Shown here: one piece after another, positions 50,119 through 58,013 of the stretch
Position numbering within the stretch: position 1 is the first letter of the stretch
How the letters are laid out: each line of letters opens with the position of its first letter
Source of the DNA: an uncultured Cohaesibacter sp.
GTDB lineage: Bacteria > Pseudomonadota > Alphaproteobacteria > Rhizobiales > Cohaesibacteraceae
NCBI RefSeq assembly: GCF_963662805.1
Contig: NZ_OY759869.1
Span: 302,001 to 366,000 of the forward strand
Length of the DNA stretch: 64,000 nucleotides
Reading direction: 5' to 3'
Position numbers and translations under genes: made by a program
The notes under the pieces: generated by a model
Told to the model about the DNA's origin: nothing
Databases searched by the model: none
What the model saw: the letters and a program-made list of their open reading frames with translations, nothing else

Positions 50119-51018
50119 GTGACAAGCATGTTTAAAGGTACATATGCCGCGCTCCTGACCGGATTTGCGGACAATGGGGATCTTGATCAGGATCGACAGA
50201 ACAACATTGTTGATTATGTCCTGAAGCAGGACCTGACCGGGCTTTATGTGGGTGGCAGCAGCGGCGAATCGGGGCTCATGTCGACCGATGAGCTTCTGGC
50301 GCAGCAGATCATGGTTCGCGACAGGGCCAAGGGGCGGGAGACCATTCTGATCGCCCATGTGGGGCAACCCAATCTCGCCGATTCGATTCAGCTGGCCCGG
50401 CAGGCCAAGGACCTCGGCTATCAGGCCCTGTCAGCGCTGCCGCCACATTCCTATCCCTTCTCGGATGAAGAGATCCTCGATTATTACACGGCTCTGGCGA
50501 GCGCGACCGATCTGCCGATGATCGTGTATGAAATCCCGATCCGCACCGGCAGAGCCTTGCCGTTCGAGTTGCTCGGTCAGCTTCTGCAGTTGCCCAATGT
50601 CATTGGCATGAAATTCACCAGCCCGGACATGTTCAAGCTGTGCCTGCTGCGCAAGCACCATCCGGACAAGATATTCTTCTATGGCTTTGACGAAGTGCTG
50701 GGGGCGGCGGTCTTTCTGGGTGCCGACGGTGGCATTGGTACCACCTATAATGTGCTTGGCAATCTCTACACGGCGATTGATCGCGCAGTGCGGGCAGGCG
50801 AAGTTGAAAAGGCCCGCCAGATGCAAAGCCTGTCGCAGGAGTATGTCGAGAAGATCATGGCAACCGGCGTCATGCCCGGCGTGAAATTCACGCTGCAATG
50901 CATCGGTGTGGATTGCGGTCCTTGCCGCAAGCCGATGAAGCTGCGCAGCGAGGCAGCTCAGGCAGAGTTGAAGGCCTTCGTCGCCACAGACGCCTGCAAG
51001 CAATGGCTGGCTCTTTGA
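50119..51018 (+). CDS. nanA: N-acetylneuraminate lyase-like aldolase (DHDPS family)
   Basis: A 299-residue class I aldolase. It follows the NanA pattern closely: GLYVGGSSGESGLMSTDELL (pyruvate-binding loop), LIAHVGQPNLADSIQLARQA, ALPPHSYPFSDEEI, MIVYEIPIRTG with the catalytic Tyr (YNIP in E. coli NanA), the Schiff-base Lys in VIGMKFTSPDMF, and GADGGIGTTYNVLGNLY, a sialic-acid-lyase signature. GTG at 50119 has GGGAGG 8 nt upstream. It would split sialic acid or a related 2-keto-3-deoxy acid into pyruvate and an aldose. No NanE, NanK or NagA is in the window, so the product must be handled elsewhere or the substrate is not sialic acid itself. Confidence 0.85.
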   Translation: MTSMFKGTYAALLTGFADNGDLDQDRQNNIVDYVLKQDLTGLYVGGSSGESGLMSTDELLAQQIMVRDRAKGRETILIAHVGQPNLADSIQLARQAKDLGYQALSALPPHSYPFSDEEILDYYTALASATDLPMIVYEIPIRTGRALPFELLGQLLQLPNVIGMKFTSPDMFKLCLLRKHHPDKIFFYGFDEVLGAAVFLGADGGIGTTYNVLGNLYTAIDRAVRAGEVEKARQMQSLSQEYVEKIMATGVMPGVKFTLQCIGVDCGPCRKPMKLRSEAAQAELKAFVATDACKQWLAL

Positions 51019-51460
51019 GATTAGAAACGCTGCAACGCGCGCCAAGGATAGATCCCCTGTAATCTCTGGGTGGGCAAGCCAAGCCCCCCGGGGGTGCTTG
51101 GTTGAACAAATCAGACAGACCAATGAAAGCCTGCCCGGATTGTCCGGTTTCATAGTGCGCGACGAAGCTGCGCGTCATGGCCCGCATCGCTGGTGTGGCG
51201 AGACATCTGTCCCGATTGGCTGTCTTTCTAGAGTGCCTTTTCCTCTCTTTATGACGCAGGGCGCTGGCTGGGTCGCGCATCGGCATGACGCGATGGACGC
51301 TCGGTCGATGAGACAGATCGGAGGGCCCTGATGTGCCAATATCTCTGATGCTTGAGTATCCCAATCTTCCGAAGTGCTGACGGTGAACATGGTTTCCGCA
51401 TTGTGGTTACCGGTTGACAGAAGTTGGCAATCATGATTAGTTCGGTGACAGAACGAACTA
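51019..51460. other. Non-coding gap before the ROK operon
   Basis: No gene is supported in these 442 bp. The left end has a terminator-like hairpin behind nanA and the right end an operator candidate at the ROK start. The middle has no clear repeat or RNA gene. Confidence 0.5.
51075..51104 (+). terminator. Hairpin behind nanA
   Basis: CAAGCCAAGC and GCTTGGTTG pair with one bulged base, extended inward by C and G runs (CCCCCC/GGGGG). It begins 56 bp after the nanA stop. No T-run, so termination efficiency is uncertain. Confidence 0.5.
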
Positions 51461-51462
51461 AT
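51436..51462. promoter_or_regulatory. Inverted repeat over the ROK start codon, probable operator
   Basis: ATTAGTTCG (51436-51444) and CGAACTAAT (51454-51462) are perfect 9-base arms with a 9-nt spacer. The right arm overlaps the first two bases of the start codon. ROK repressors bind AT-rich inverted repeats of this size, so autoregulation is likely. Confidence 0.65.
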
Positions 51463-52687
51463 GGAGAGCGCGTTGGCGGATCAGACAAGAATTTCACGCC
51501 GCATGTCACAAAGTGCAGTGATCCAGGCTATTGCGAACTTTGGTCCAATTTCCCGGGCAAGCGTTGCCAAGATCACGGGGCTGTCCAAGCAAACCGTGTC
51601 AGAAATCGTCATGAATCTGGAAGGTGACGGATGGGTTCGTACCGTTGGTCACACGGAAGGGCACATCGGTCGCAGGGCGGTTGTTTATGAAATCTCGCCA
51701 TCGGCCGCGACAATTGCCAGTGTTGATCTGGGCGGTACGAAAGTGCGGGTGGCCTTGTGCGATCTGACGGGTGTGGTTCTTGCCGAACAGGTCGAACCCA
51801 CGGCAAAGGCTGGCGGGAGCGTGGTTGTCGATCAGATCGCCACCATGATCAAGGCCGCTGCCCTCAAGGCAGGGATCCCGCTGAAAGACCTGCACATCGC
51901 GGTCATCGGAGTGCCCGGAGTGCCGGACCAGAAGACCGGTGCAGTAATGATGGCCCCCAATATCGCTGGAATTGATCAGGTGGATATTCCCAGCCAGCTC
52001 AAGGAGCTGTTGGGCATCGAGGTGTTCGTCGAAAATGATGTCAGTCTTGCAGCGCTGGGCGAACATTGGCTCGGCAAGCATGGTGAGAGTGATAGCCTCG
52101 TTTATCTCTCGATCGGAACCGGCATCGGCTCGGGTATCGTCATTGGCGGCAACCTTTTGCGCGGCAATGTCGGCGCTGCCGGTGAGGTAGGGTTCCTGCC
52201 ATTTGGCGCAGATCCGTTCGATCCGGAAAGCCGCCGCGTCGGTGCGCTCGAAAGAGTGACGGCAACCAATGCTATCATCGAACAATATGAAAAATTGACG
52301 GGGCGACAGCTCTCGGTTCCCGACGTGTTCGAAGCGGCCAATCGCGGTGATGAAGCGGCAGCCGAGACGCTCAACCTGACGGCGCGTGAGATCGCTCGTG
52401 CGGTGGCTGCCATTGCGGCCATCATCGATCCGTCGGCAGTGATCATGGGTGGGTCGATTGGCACGCGGCCAGAGCTGCTGGAGCGTGTGGCGGCTCAGCT
52501 GGAGCTCTGCTTCCCTCGTCCGGTTGTCATTCAGAAATCTGAATTGGGGAATTATGCAGCCCTTGCGGGTGGAGCGTCGATTGCTTTGGCTCATCTGCAT
52601 GTCTCCCTTTTCGCCGAAGGTCAGAAGGGTGCCGAAATTACGGTTCCGGCACCGGCACTCGAGAGTTTTAAGGCAGGAAGGCTATGA
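51461..52687 (+). CDS. ROK-family transcriptional regulator
   Basis: A 408-residue NagC/Mlc/XylR-type regulator. N-terminal winged HTH (about 12-70): AVIQAIANFGPISRASVAKI then TGLSKQTVSEIVMNLEGDGW. The ROK domain follows: ASVDLGGTKVRVALCDLTG (phosphate-1-like), VFVENDVSLAALGEHWLG, LVYLSIGTGIGSGIVIGGNL and GAAGEVGFLPFG. The zinc-binding CxCGxxGC motif of ROK kinases is absent after RRVGALERV, and no kinase activity is predicted. Its stop overlaps the M20 gene by 4 bp (ATGA), so it is the first gene of the operon it presumably controls, with an amino-sugar or sugar as likely effector. Confidence 0.9.
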   Translation: MESALADQTRISRRMSQSAVIQAIANFGPISRASVAKITGLSKQTVSEIVMNLEGDGWVRTVGHTEGHIGRRAVVYEISPSAATIASVDLGGTKVRVALCDLTGVVLAEQVEPTAKAGGSVVVDQIATMIKAAALKAGIPLKDLHIAVIGVPGVPDQKTGAVMMAPNIAGIDQVDIPSQLKELLGIEVFVENDVSLAALGEHWLGKHGESDSLVYLSIGTGIGSGIVIGGNLLRGNVGAAGEVGFLPFGADPFDPESRRVGALERVTATNAIIEQYEKLTGRQLSVPDVFEAANRGDEAAAETLNLTAREIARAVAAIAAIIDPSAVIMGGSIGTRPELLERVAAQLELCFPRPVVIQKSELGNYAALAGGASIALAHLHVSLFAEGQKGAEITVPAPALESFKAGRL

Positions 52688-53940
52688 GTGAATTGCAATT
52701 GAAGAGTATTCTGGAAGAGGCACAGGACCCGGAGGCTGACATTGCCCTGCTTCGGGCAGCCCTTTCCATTGAGAGCATCACCGGCAACGAGACCGGCTTT
52801 GCGCGATTTCTTGGTCAGGAGATGCAAAAGCTCGGCTTGAGCGTTGGTCAGGGTGAGTTTCTTGAGGGTCGCGAAAATGTCTGGGGATCCAAGGATGGGG
52901 ATCCGAATGCGCCTCATCTGATGTTTGTCGGGCACACGGACACGGTGCATGTCAGAGGCTGGGAAGATCACTGGCCCGGCGATGCCCGTTCCAATCCGTT
53001 CGGCGCCGTTGAGGTCGATGGCAATATCTGGGCGCGGGGAGCTTGCGACCTGAAGGGCGGCATTTGTGCCGCGCTTGCGGCCTGCCGGTTGCTTCAGAAA
53101 GCAGGTATCGAGCTTGCCGGAAAATTGTCTTTTGCCTTCATCGGTGATGAGGAAAGCGGCGAAGAAGGAACGGGTGTCAGCGCTGGGGCCAAGGATATGG
53201 TGTCCCGGGTTCAGTCCGGCGAGATCGGCAAACCCGACTTTGCGATCTATGTCGAGCCAACCAATCTCGATGTCTATACCGCCCAGATCGGTTTCTTCAT
53301 TGCCGACATTCGTATCACGGGGAAGACCGCCTATTTCGGCCGTCCCGAACTGGGTGTCGATGCCCTCAAGGCCACCCATCGGATTCTCGATTGCGTGTGG
53401 CAACATGAAGCCGAGCTTAATGCGGGACCGAGCCACGATCTGGTCGGGGCCTCTTCCATTCTCGTCACCTCCATTGAGGGCGGCGGCTATATTGCCGTTC
53501 CCGGCGAATGCAAGCTGTCGCTCATCCGGAAACTGCGTCCGGGTGAAAGCCTTGATGATGCGGTTGCGGCCTTCGAGGCCGTTATCAAATCAGCAGCTCT
53601 GGACGAGGCGATCAAAGTGCAGATCGACTATCCCGCAGGCCGGGATCACCCTTTCGGTGGTTCGCCGGTCGAGATATCGCCCGATAATGATGCCGTGCAA
53701 ATGCTGTCGCGGACAATAAGCGATCTGTCCCCCTCGGGGGGAGCGATTGCCGGGGCACCCTATTGGTCGGAAATGCCGTTTCTTGTCGACCAGATCGGCT
53801 GTCCGACCGTCTATTGCGCACCAGGCGACATATCGGTGGCCCACACCGCCGAGGAACGCATCAATATTGCCGAATATCTTGCCGCCATTCGATCCTTTGC
53901 GCATTTCGCGGTTCAATACTGCGGTGTGCGATCAGACTAA
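52684..53940 (+). CDS. M20-family metallopeptidase/deacylase (ArgE/DapE-like)
   Basis: A 418-residue di-zinc amidohydrolase. Metal ligands: His84 in LMFVGHTDTVHV, the bridging Asp in IWARGACDLKGGICAAL, the base and ligand Glu pair in FIGDEESGEEGTG, an acidic residue in IYVEPTNLDVY, and a late His in ISVAHTAEERINIAEYL. A lid domain lies between (GFFIADIRITGKTAYFGRPE). Relatives remove acyl groups from N-acyl amino acids (ArgE, DapE). In this operon it may deacylate an imported N-acyl amino acid or amino-sugar conjugate. Translation is coupled to the ROK gene; the binding-protein gene follows after 23 bp. Confidence 0.88.
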   Translation: MSELQLKSILEEAQDPEADIALLRAALSIESITGNETGFARFLGQEMQKLGLSVGQGEFLEGRENVWGSKDGDPNAPHLMFVGHTDTVHVRGWEDHWPGDARSNPFGAVEVDGNIWARGACDLKGGICAALAACRLLQKAGIELAGKLSFAFIGDEESGEEGTGVSAGAKDMVSRVQSGEIGKPDFAIYVEPTNLDVYTAQIGFFIADIRITGKTAYFGRPELGVDALKATHRILDCVWQHEAELNAGPSHDLVGASSILVTSIEGGGYIAVPGECKLSLIRKLRPGESLDDAVAAFEAVIKSAALDEAIKVQIDYPAGRDHPFGGSPVEISPDNDAVQMLSRTISDLSPSGGAIAGAPYWSEMPFLVDQIGCPTVYCAPGDISVAHTAEERINIAEYLAAIRSFAHFAVQYCGVRSD

Positions 53941-53963
53941 CGTCTTTCAACGGAGAAGAAAAA

Positions 53964-55019
53964 ATGAAACAAATAGCAATCTATCTTTCAGTCGCTGCCA
54001 TGCTTGGGGCATCCGTAACGATGTCTCACGCGCAAACCGTCGGACCCAACGGCGAGACGGCGGTGCCTTCGTCCAGCGTCGTTGTTACAGATGCTCAGGC
54101 CGCCGAGGTCAAAAAGGCCGGTTACAAGGCCGCCCTGCTGTGGCACGAACAATCCGATTTCGTCAATGCCGTGACATCCGGTGCCAAGGACGAGTTCGAG
54201 CGTCTCGGCGTGGAGGTCGTTGCCGTGACCAGCGCCGGATTTGATGCTGCCAAACAGCGCAGCGATATCGAAACCGCCCTCACCAAGCAGCCGAATATGA
54301 TCCTGTCCCTGCCGCTTGATCCGGTCACGTCCGCTGCCGCCTTCAAGGAAGCAAAGGACGCAGGGGTGTCGCTGACCTTCCTGTCCAACCTGCCGTCGGG
54401 CTATCAGCATCCCGCCGACTATACTGCCGTTGTCACGGACGATTTGTTCCAGATGGGCAAACAGGCCGCTGACGCACTGGCCGAAGCCATGGGTGGCAAG
54501 GGCACCGTCGGCTGGATCTATCATGATGCCACCTATTATGTGACCAACCAGCGCGACAATGCCTTCAAGGCGACGATCGAGAAGGACTATCCCGATATTT
54601 CCATCGTGGCAGAACAGGGCATTTCCGATCCGGCACGGGCCGAGGACATCGCCAACGCCATGCTTCTCAAAAATCCTGACCTTGGCGGTATCTATGTGAC
54701 CTGGGCCGGTCCGGCTGAAGGTGTTCTGGCGGCCTTGCGTGCCAACGGCAACACAAGTACCAAGATCGTCACCCTCGACCTGTCTGAACCCATTGCGCTC
54801 GATATGGTCCGTGGTGGCAACGTGGCGGCAATCGTCGCCGACGAAGCCCACGAGCTTGGCCGGGCCATGGCTGCGGCTGCCACTCTGCGGCTGATCGGTC
54901 AGGACGTGCCCGCGTTTGTTGTCGCACCGGCTCTGACCGTCAAGTCCGACACTGTCAAGGAAGGCTGGAACCGGTCGCTCAAGATCGATCCTCCAGCCAG
55001 CGTTCTGAATGCACAGTAG
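53964..55019 (+). CDS. Periplasmic substrate-binding protein of an FrcABC-like importer
   Basis: A 351-residue type I periplasmic binding protein. Signal peptide about 1-23 (IAIYLSVAAMLGASVTMSHA). Mature motifs: YKAALLWHEQSDFVNAVTSG, FDAAKQRSDIETALTKQPNM, LPLDPVTSAAAFKEAKDAGV, ADYTAVVTDDLFQMGKQAAD and DLGGIYVTWAGPAEGVLAAL. The N-terminal region before YKAALL is longer than in RbsB (about 25 extra residues). Start at 53964 after GGAGAAG. Ligand unknown; in context it should be the compound processed by the deacylase, PLP enzyme and SIS protein. A hairpin follows its stop. Confidence 0.9.
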   Translation: MKQIAIYLSVAAMLGASVTMSHAQTVGPNGETAVPSSSVVVTDAQAAEVKKAGYKAALLWHEQSDFVNAVTSGAKDEFERLGVEVVAVTSAGFDAAKQRSDIETALTKQPNMILSLPLDPVTSAAAFKEAKDAGVSLTFLSNLPSGYQHPADYTAVVTDDLFQMGKQAADALAEAMGGKGTVGWIYHDATYYVTNQRDNAFKATIEKDYPDISIVAEQGISDPARAEDIANAMLLKNPDLGGIYVTWAGPAEGVLAALRANGNTSTKIVTLDLSEPIALDMVRGGNVAAIVADEAHELGRAMAAAATLRLIGQDVPAFVVAPALTVKSDTVKEGWNRSLKIDPPASVLNAQ

Positions 55020-55041
55020 GATCGCAAACTGATCCTCTCAT

Positions 55042-55065
55042 CGCAGGCTGTCACGGCAGCCTGCG
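55042..55065 (+). promoter_or_regulatory. Stable intercistronic hairpin behind binding-protein gene
   Basis: CGCAGGCTG (55042-55050) and CAGCCTGCG (55057-55065) are perfect 9-base arms around a 6-nt loop, 22 bp beyond the binding-protein stop and 30 bp before the permease. No T-run. Likely protects the binding-protein message from 3' decay. Confidence 0.7.
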
Positions 55066-55095
55066 TCCCAACCAATCGATCAACAGGGGCTACGG

Positions 55096-56049
55096 ATGAC
55101 AGAGCGGCTCTCCTATCTTCAGAAATTCGATCTGCAAAAGAGCGTGATCTACTTCGGTTTTCTGGCGATTTTCCTCTTTTTTGCCGTCACATTGTACGAC
55201 GATGGGTTTCTCACCTCGCGGAACCTGACCAACATCGTGCTTCAGACAGCCCCGGCCACCATCATGGCCATTGGCCTTGTCTTTGCCTTGTCAGCGGGGG
55301 AGATCGATCTGAGTTTTGGCTCGATTGTTGCCATCTCGGCCCTGTCGGGCGCGGTGGTGATGCAAGAGTATTCCTTCTTCTTCGGGGTGCTCGCAGGGCT
55401 CGGAGCAGGGGTCGCGATTGGCGCGTTCAATGGTCTGATGGTTGCCTATCTGCGTCTGCCGTCTTTCCTCGTCACCCTTGCGACCATGGGTCTGTTTGCA
55501 GGTATTGCCCGGTCGATGACCGATTTGAGATCCATTCCCGTTATTGATCCCTGGTTTACGGGCATCTTTGGTTCGGGCAAGCTGTTTTCCATTCCCTCTC
55601 TGGTCTTCTGGACCCTCGGGGCCGTGATTGTCGGGCACATCATCTATCGCAACACCCGATTTGGTGCGCATGTTCTGGCGGTGGGCGACAATCCGCGTGC
55701 GGCACTTGTCTCCGGGATCAAGGTTCAGCGTGTCCGGCTTTATGTCATGACCCTTTGCGGCACCATGGCCGGTCTGGCCGGGCTTCTCTATGCGGGCCGT
55801 TTGCAGGCCGCCAAATACACGTTGGGCGAAAGCGACCTGATGACCGTGATCGCAGCCGTCATTGTCGGCGGGACGGCGCTGAATGGTGGCAAGGGATCCG
55901 TCGTTGGTGCTCTCCTCGGGTCGATCCTGATGGGAATGCTGAACAACGGCCTTATCCTGATGGGGTTGAAAGTGTCCGATCAGATGATCGTGCGCGGGCT
56001 TATCATTCTTATCGCCGTTGCGGTTTCATTGCGCGACACCAACCGCTAA
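55096..56049 (+). CDS. CUT2-family ABC transporter permease, FrcC-like
   Basis: A 317-residue permease with about nine hydrophobic segments: IMAIGLVFALSAGEIDLSFG carries a variant GEIDLSFG motif in place of GGIDLS, and VIAAVIVGGTALNGGKGSVV is the ATPase-coupling loop. Both variants occur in FrcC-type fructose permeases. It is the only permease in the operon, so it forms a homodimer, with the single-domain ATPase at 57273. Confidence 0.9.
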   Translation: MTERLSYLQKFDLQKSVIYFGFLAIFLFFAVTLYDDGFLTSRNLTNIVLQTAPATIMAIGLVFALSAGEIDLSFGSIVAISALSGAVVMQEYSFFFGVLAGLGAGVAIGAFNGLMVAYLRLPSFLVTLATMGLFAGIARSMTDLRSIPVIDPWFTGIFGSGKLFSIPSLVFWTLGAVIVGHIIYRNTRFGAHVLAVGDNPRAALVSGIKVQRVRLYVMTLCGTMAGLAGLLYAGRLQAAKYTLGESDLMTVIAAVIVGGTALNGGKGSVVGALLGSILMGMLNNGLILMGLKVSDQMIVRGLIILIAVAVSLRDTNR

Positions 56050-56064
56050 CAACAGGAGAATTCG

Positions 56065-57273
56065 ATGTTTCTTGATGTTCTGATCAGGCGAAATCCTGCC
56101 TTCATCGAAGCGGCGATGGCGCTGCACCAACAAGGGAAAATTCCCGCCAACAGTTATGTTCTGGATCTCGATGCGGTTGAGCGAAATGCCCGCCTGTTCC
56201 AGACCGAAGCCAAAAAATATGGCCTCAAGACCTTTGCCATGACCAAGCAGGTCGGGCGGCACTCCGGTTTTTGCGAAGCGGTCATGAAGGGCGGGATTGA
56301 AAGATCCGTCGCGGTTGACATGGCGTGTGCCGTCGCCTGTGATCGGGCCGGGCTCAAGACCGGGCATCTGGGTCATCTGGTGCAGGTGCCCGGACGGGAG
56401 GCCCATTTCGCTGCCGCCAAGCTCAAACCGGACTATTGGACAGTCTTCTCCGAAGAGAAGGCAAAGGAGGCAGCCGCAGCATCCAGCAAGGCGGGGCGCG
56501 AACAAAGCCTACTTACGCGAATCCACAGTGCGGGTGACACCTTCTATCACGGTCACGAGGGCGGGTTTCCGGCAAGCGACATCGTGGCGGTTGCCGCAAT
56601 GCTGGACGGTCTGGATGGCGCGGCCTTTGCCGGGATCACGACATTCCCTGCCTTGCTGTTTGATCAGGACAGCAGAAAGGTCAAGCCGACCCACAATCTC
56701 TCGACCCTCAGTGCAGCTGCCGAGGCATTGAGGAAAGCGGGCTATTCGGATCTCGAAATCAACGCGCCGGGGACGACCTCTTCGGTCGTACTTGGGGCGC
56801 TGGCGGATGCCGGAACGACACAGGTCGAGCCGGGCAATGGTCTACATGGCACCACACCACTGCATGCGGTTGAAGATCTGCCCGAAGATCCTGCCGTGCT
56901 TTATCTCTCCGAGGTTTCCCATCATTATGGTGACAGGGCCTATTGTTTTGGCGGCGGCCTCTATATCGATCCGATTTTCCCGAAGTATCAGGTTCAGGCT
57001 CTTGTCTCGAGCGATCCGACGGCTGACCGCTCCGCACTGCATGATGTTGATATTACGGATTATTCCGCTATCGACTATTACGCCATGATCGACAGCGCGG
57101 CACCGCGTAAACCCGGTGTCGGCGAGACGGTGATCTTCGGCTTCCGCGGGCAGGCCTTTGTTACACGGGCCCTCGTCACTGGCATTCGCGGGGTCGCCGA
57201 AGGCAAGCCTCGCGTTACCACGATTGAAAATGGTTTTGGCGATCCCGTCGCATGGCCAGGGAGTTATATGTAA
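56065..57273 (+). CDS. yhfX: YhfX-family PLP-dependent enzyme (alanine-racemase fold)
   Basis: A 402-residue fold-type III PLP enzyme resembling E. coli YhfX, whose reaction is not firmly established. Shared features: MFLDVLIRRNPAFIEAAMAL at the N terminus, NSYVLDLDAVERNARLF, the PLP lysine in TFAMTKQVGRHSGF, HLGHLVQVPGREAHFAA, the PGTTSSVVLGALADAGTTQV followed by EPGNGLHGT phosphate-binding region, and LSEVSHHYGDRAYCFGGGLY. Members are thought to racemise, decarboxylate or eliminate amino acids. It lies between the permease (15 bp) and the ATPase (1-bp overlap), so it is an integral part of the transporter operon, and a D-amino acid or amino-sugar substrate is plausible. Confidence 0.85.
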   Translation: MFLDVLIRRNPAFIEAAMALHQQGKIPANSYVLDLDAVERNARLFQTEAKKYGLKTFAMTKQVGRHSGFCEAVMKGGIERSVAVDMACAVACDRAGLKTGHLGHLVQVPGREAHFAAAKLKPDYWTVFSEEKAKEAAAASSKAGREQSLLTRIHSAGDTFYHGHEGGFPASDIVAVAAMLDGLDGAAFAGITTFPALLFDQDSRKVKPTHNLSTLSAAAEALRKAGYSDLEINAPGTTSSVVLGALADAGTTQVEPGNGLHGTTPLHAVEDLPEDPAVLYLSEVSHHYGDRAYCFGGGLYIDPIFPKYQVQALVSSDPTADRSALHDVDITDYSAIDYYAMIDSAAPRKPGVGETVIFGFRGQAFVTRALVTGIRGVAEGKPRVTTIENGFGDPVAWPGSYM

Positions 57274-58013
57274 TGAGCGGTTCTTCTCCCATTCTGTCCC
57301 TTTCCAACATCCATAAGACCTTTGATGGCGTGGTGGCGATCGAGGATTTCTCGCTTGAACTGTTTCCCGGCGAGATCGTCGCACTTGTCGGCGACAATGG
57401 TGCGGGCAAGTCGACCCTCGTCAAGATCGTCTCCGGCGTCTATCGCCCGTCCTCTGGCGACATCGAACTGGATGGCACGTCCGTGAACTTTTCCGACGCC
57501 AGCTCGGCACGCAGCAGGGGCATCGAAGTGGTATATCAGGACCTTGCGCTGGCCGATCAGCAACCGGTTTTCATGAACATGTTCCTCGGGCGCGAACTCA
57601 CCAAGAAGCCGTTTGGCCTTCTTGACAAGGAGCGGATGCGGCAGGAAACGCAGGAGCTGGTGGACGAACTGGATGTGCGCATTCCTTCGGCCAGTTCCAC
57701 GATCCGCGATCTCAGCGGTGGTCAGAGACAGGGCATCGCCATCGCCCGTGCAACGCGATGGGCGAGCAAGTTGATCCTGCTTGATGAACCCACCGCAGCG
57801 CTCGGTGTAGCCGAGACGGCCAAGGTGGAGGAGCTGATCGCGTCGCTGAAGGCGCGCAATCTGGCAATCCTTATCATCAGCCACAGTCTTGATCAGGTCT
57901 TCCGGCTGTCGGATCGCATCTGTGTCCTGCGCCGTGGCAAGCAGATTGGTGTGCGGACCACGAAAGAGACTGACAAGAACGAGATCGTGTCCATGATCAC
58001 CGGGGTGCATTGA
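57273..58013 (+). CDS. Single-domain ABC transporter ATPase, FrcA-like
   Basis: A 246-residue ATPase with one nucleotide-binding domain, unlike the two-domain enzymes of the other two importers in the window. Walker A GDNGAGKST near residue 37, Q-loop VYQDLALADQQPVFMNMFLG, signature LSGGQRQGIAIARA, Walker B LILLDEPTAALGVAET, switch His in ILIISHSLDQVF. This set matches the fructose importer ATPase FrcA. The ATG overlaps the yhfX stop by 1 bp and its own stop overlaps the SIS gene. Confidence 0.92.
   Translation: MSGSSPILSLSNIHKTFDGVVAIEDFSLELFPGEIVALVGDNGAGKSTLVKIVSGVYRPSSGDIELDGTSVNFSDASSARSRGIEVVYQDLALADQQPVFMNMFLGRELTKKPFGLLDKERMRQETQELVDELDVRIPSASSTIRDLSGGQRQGIAIARATRWASKLILLDEPTAALGVAETAKVEELIASLKARNLAILIISHSLDQVFRLSDRICVLRRGKQIGVRTTKETDKNEIVSMITGVH

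Noticed and set aside
54122..54851. Minus-strand frames opposite the binding-protein gene
   Set aside because: Antisense shadow; the plus frame has a signal peptide, Shine-Dalgarno sequence and family motifs.
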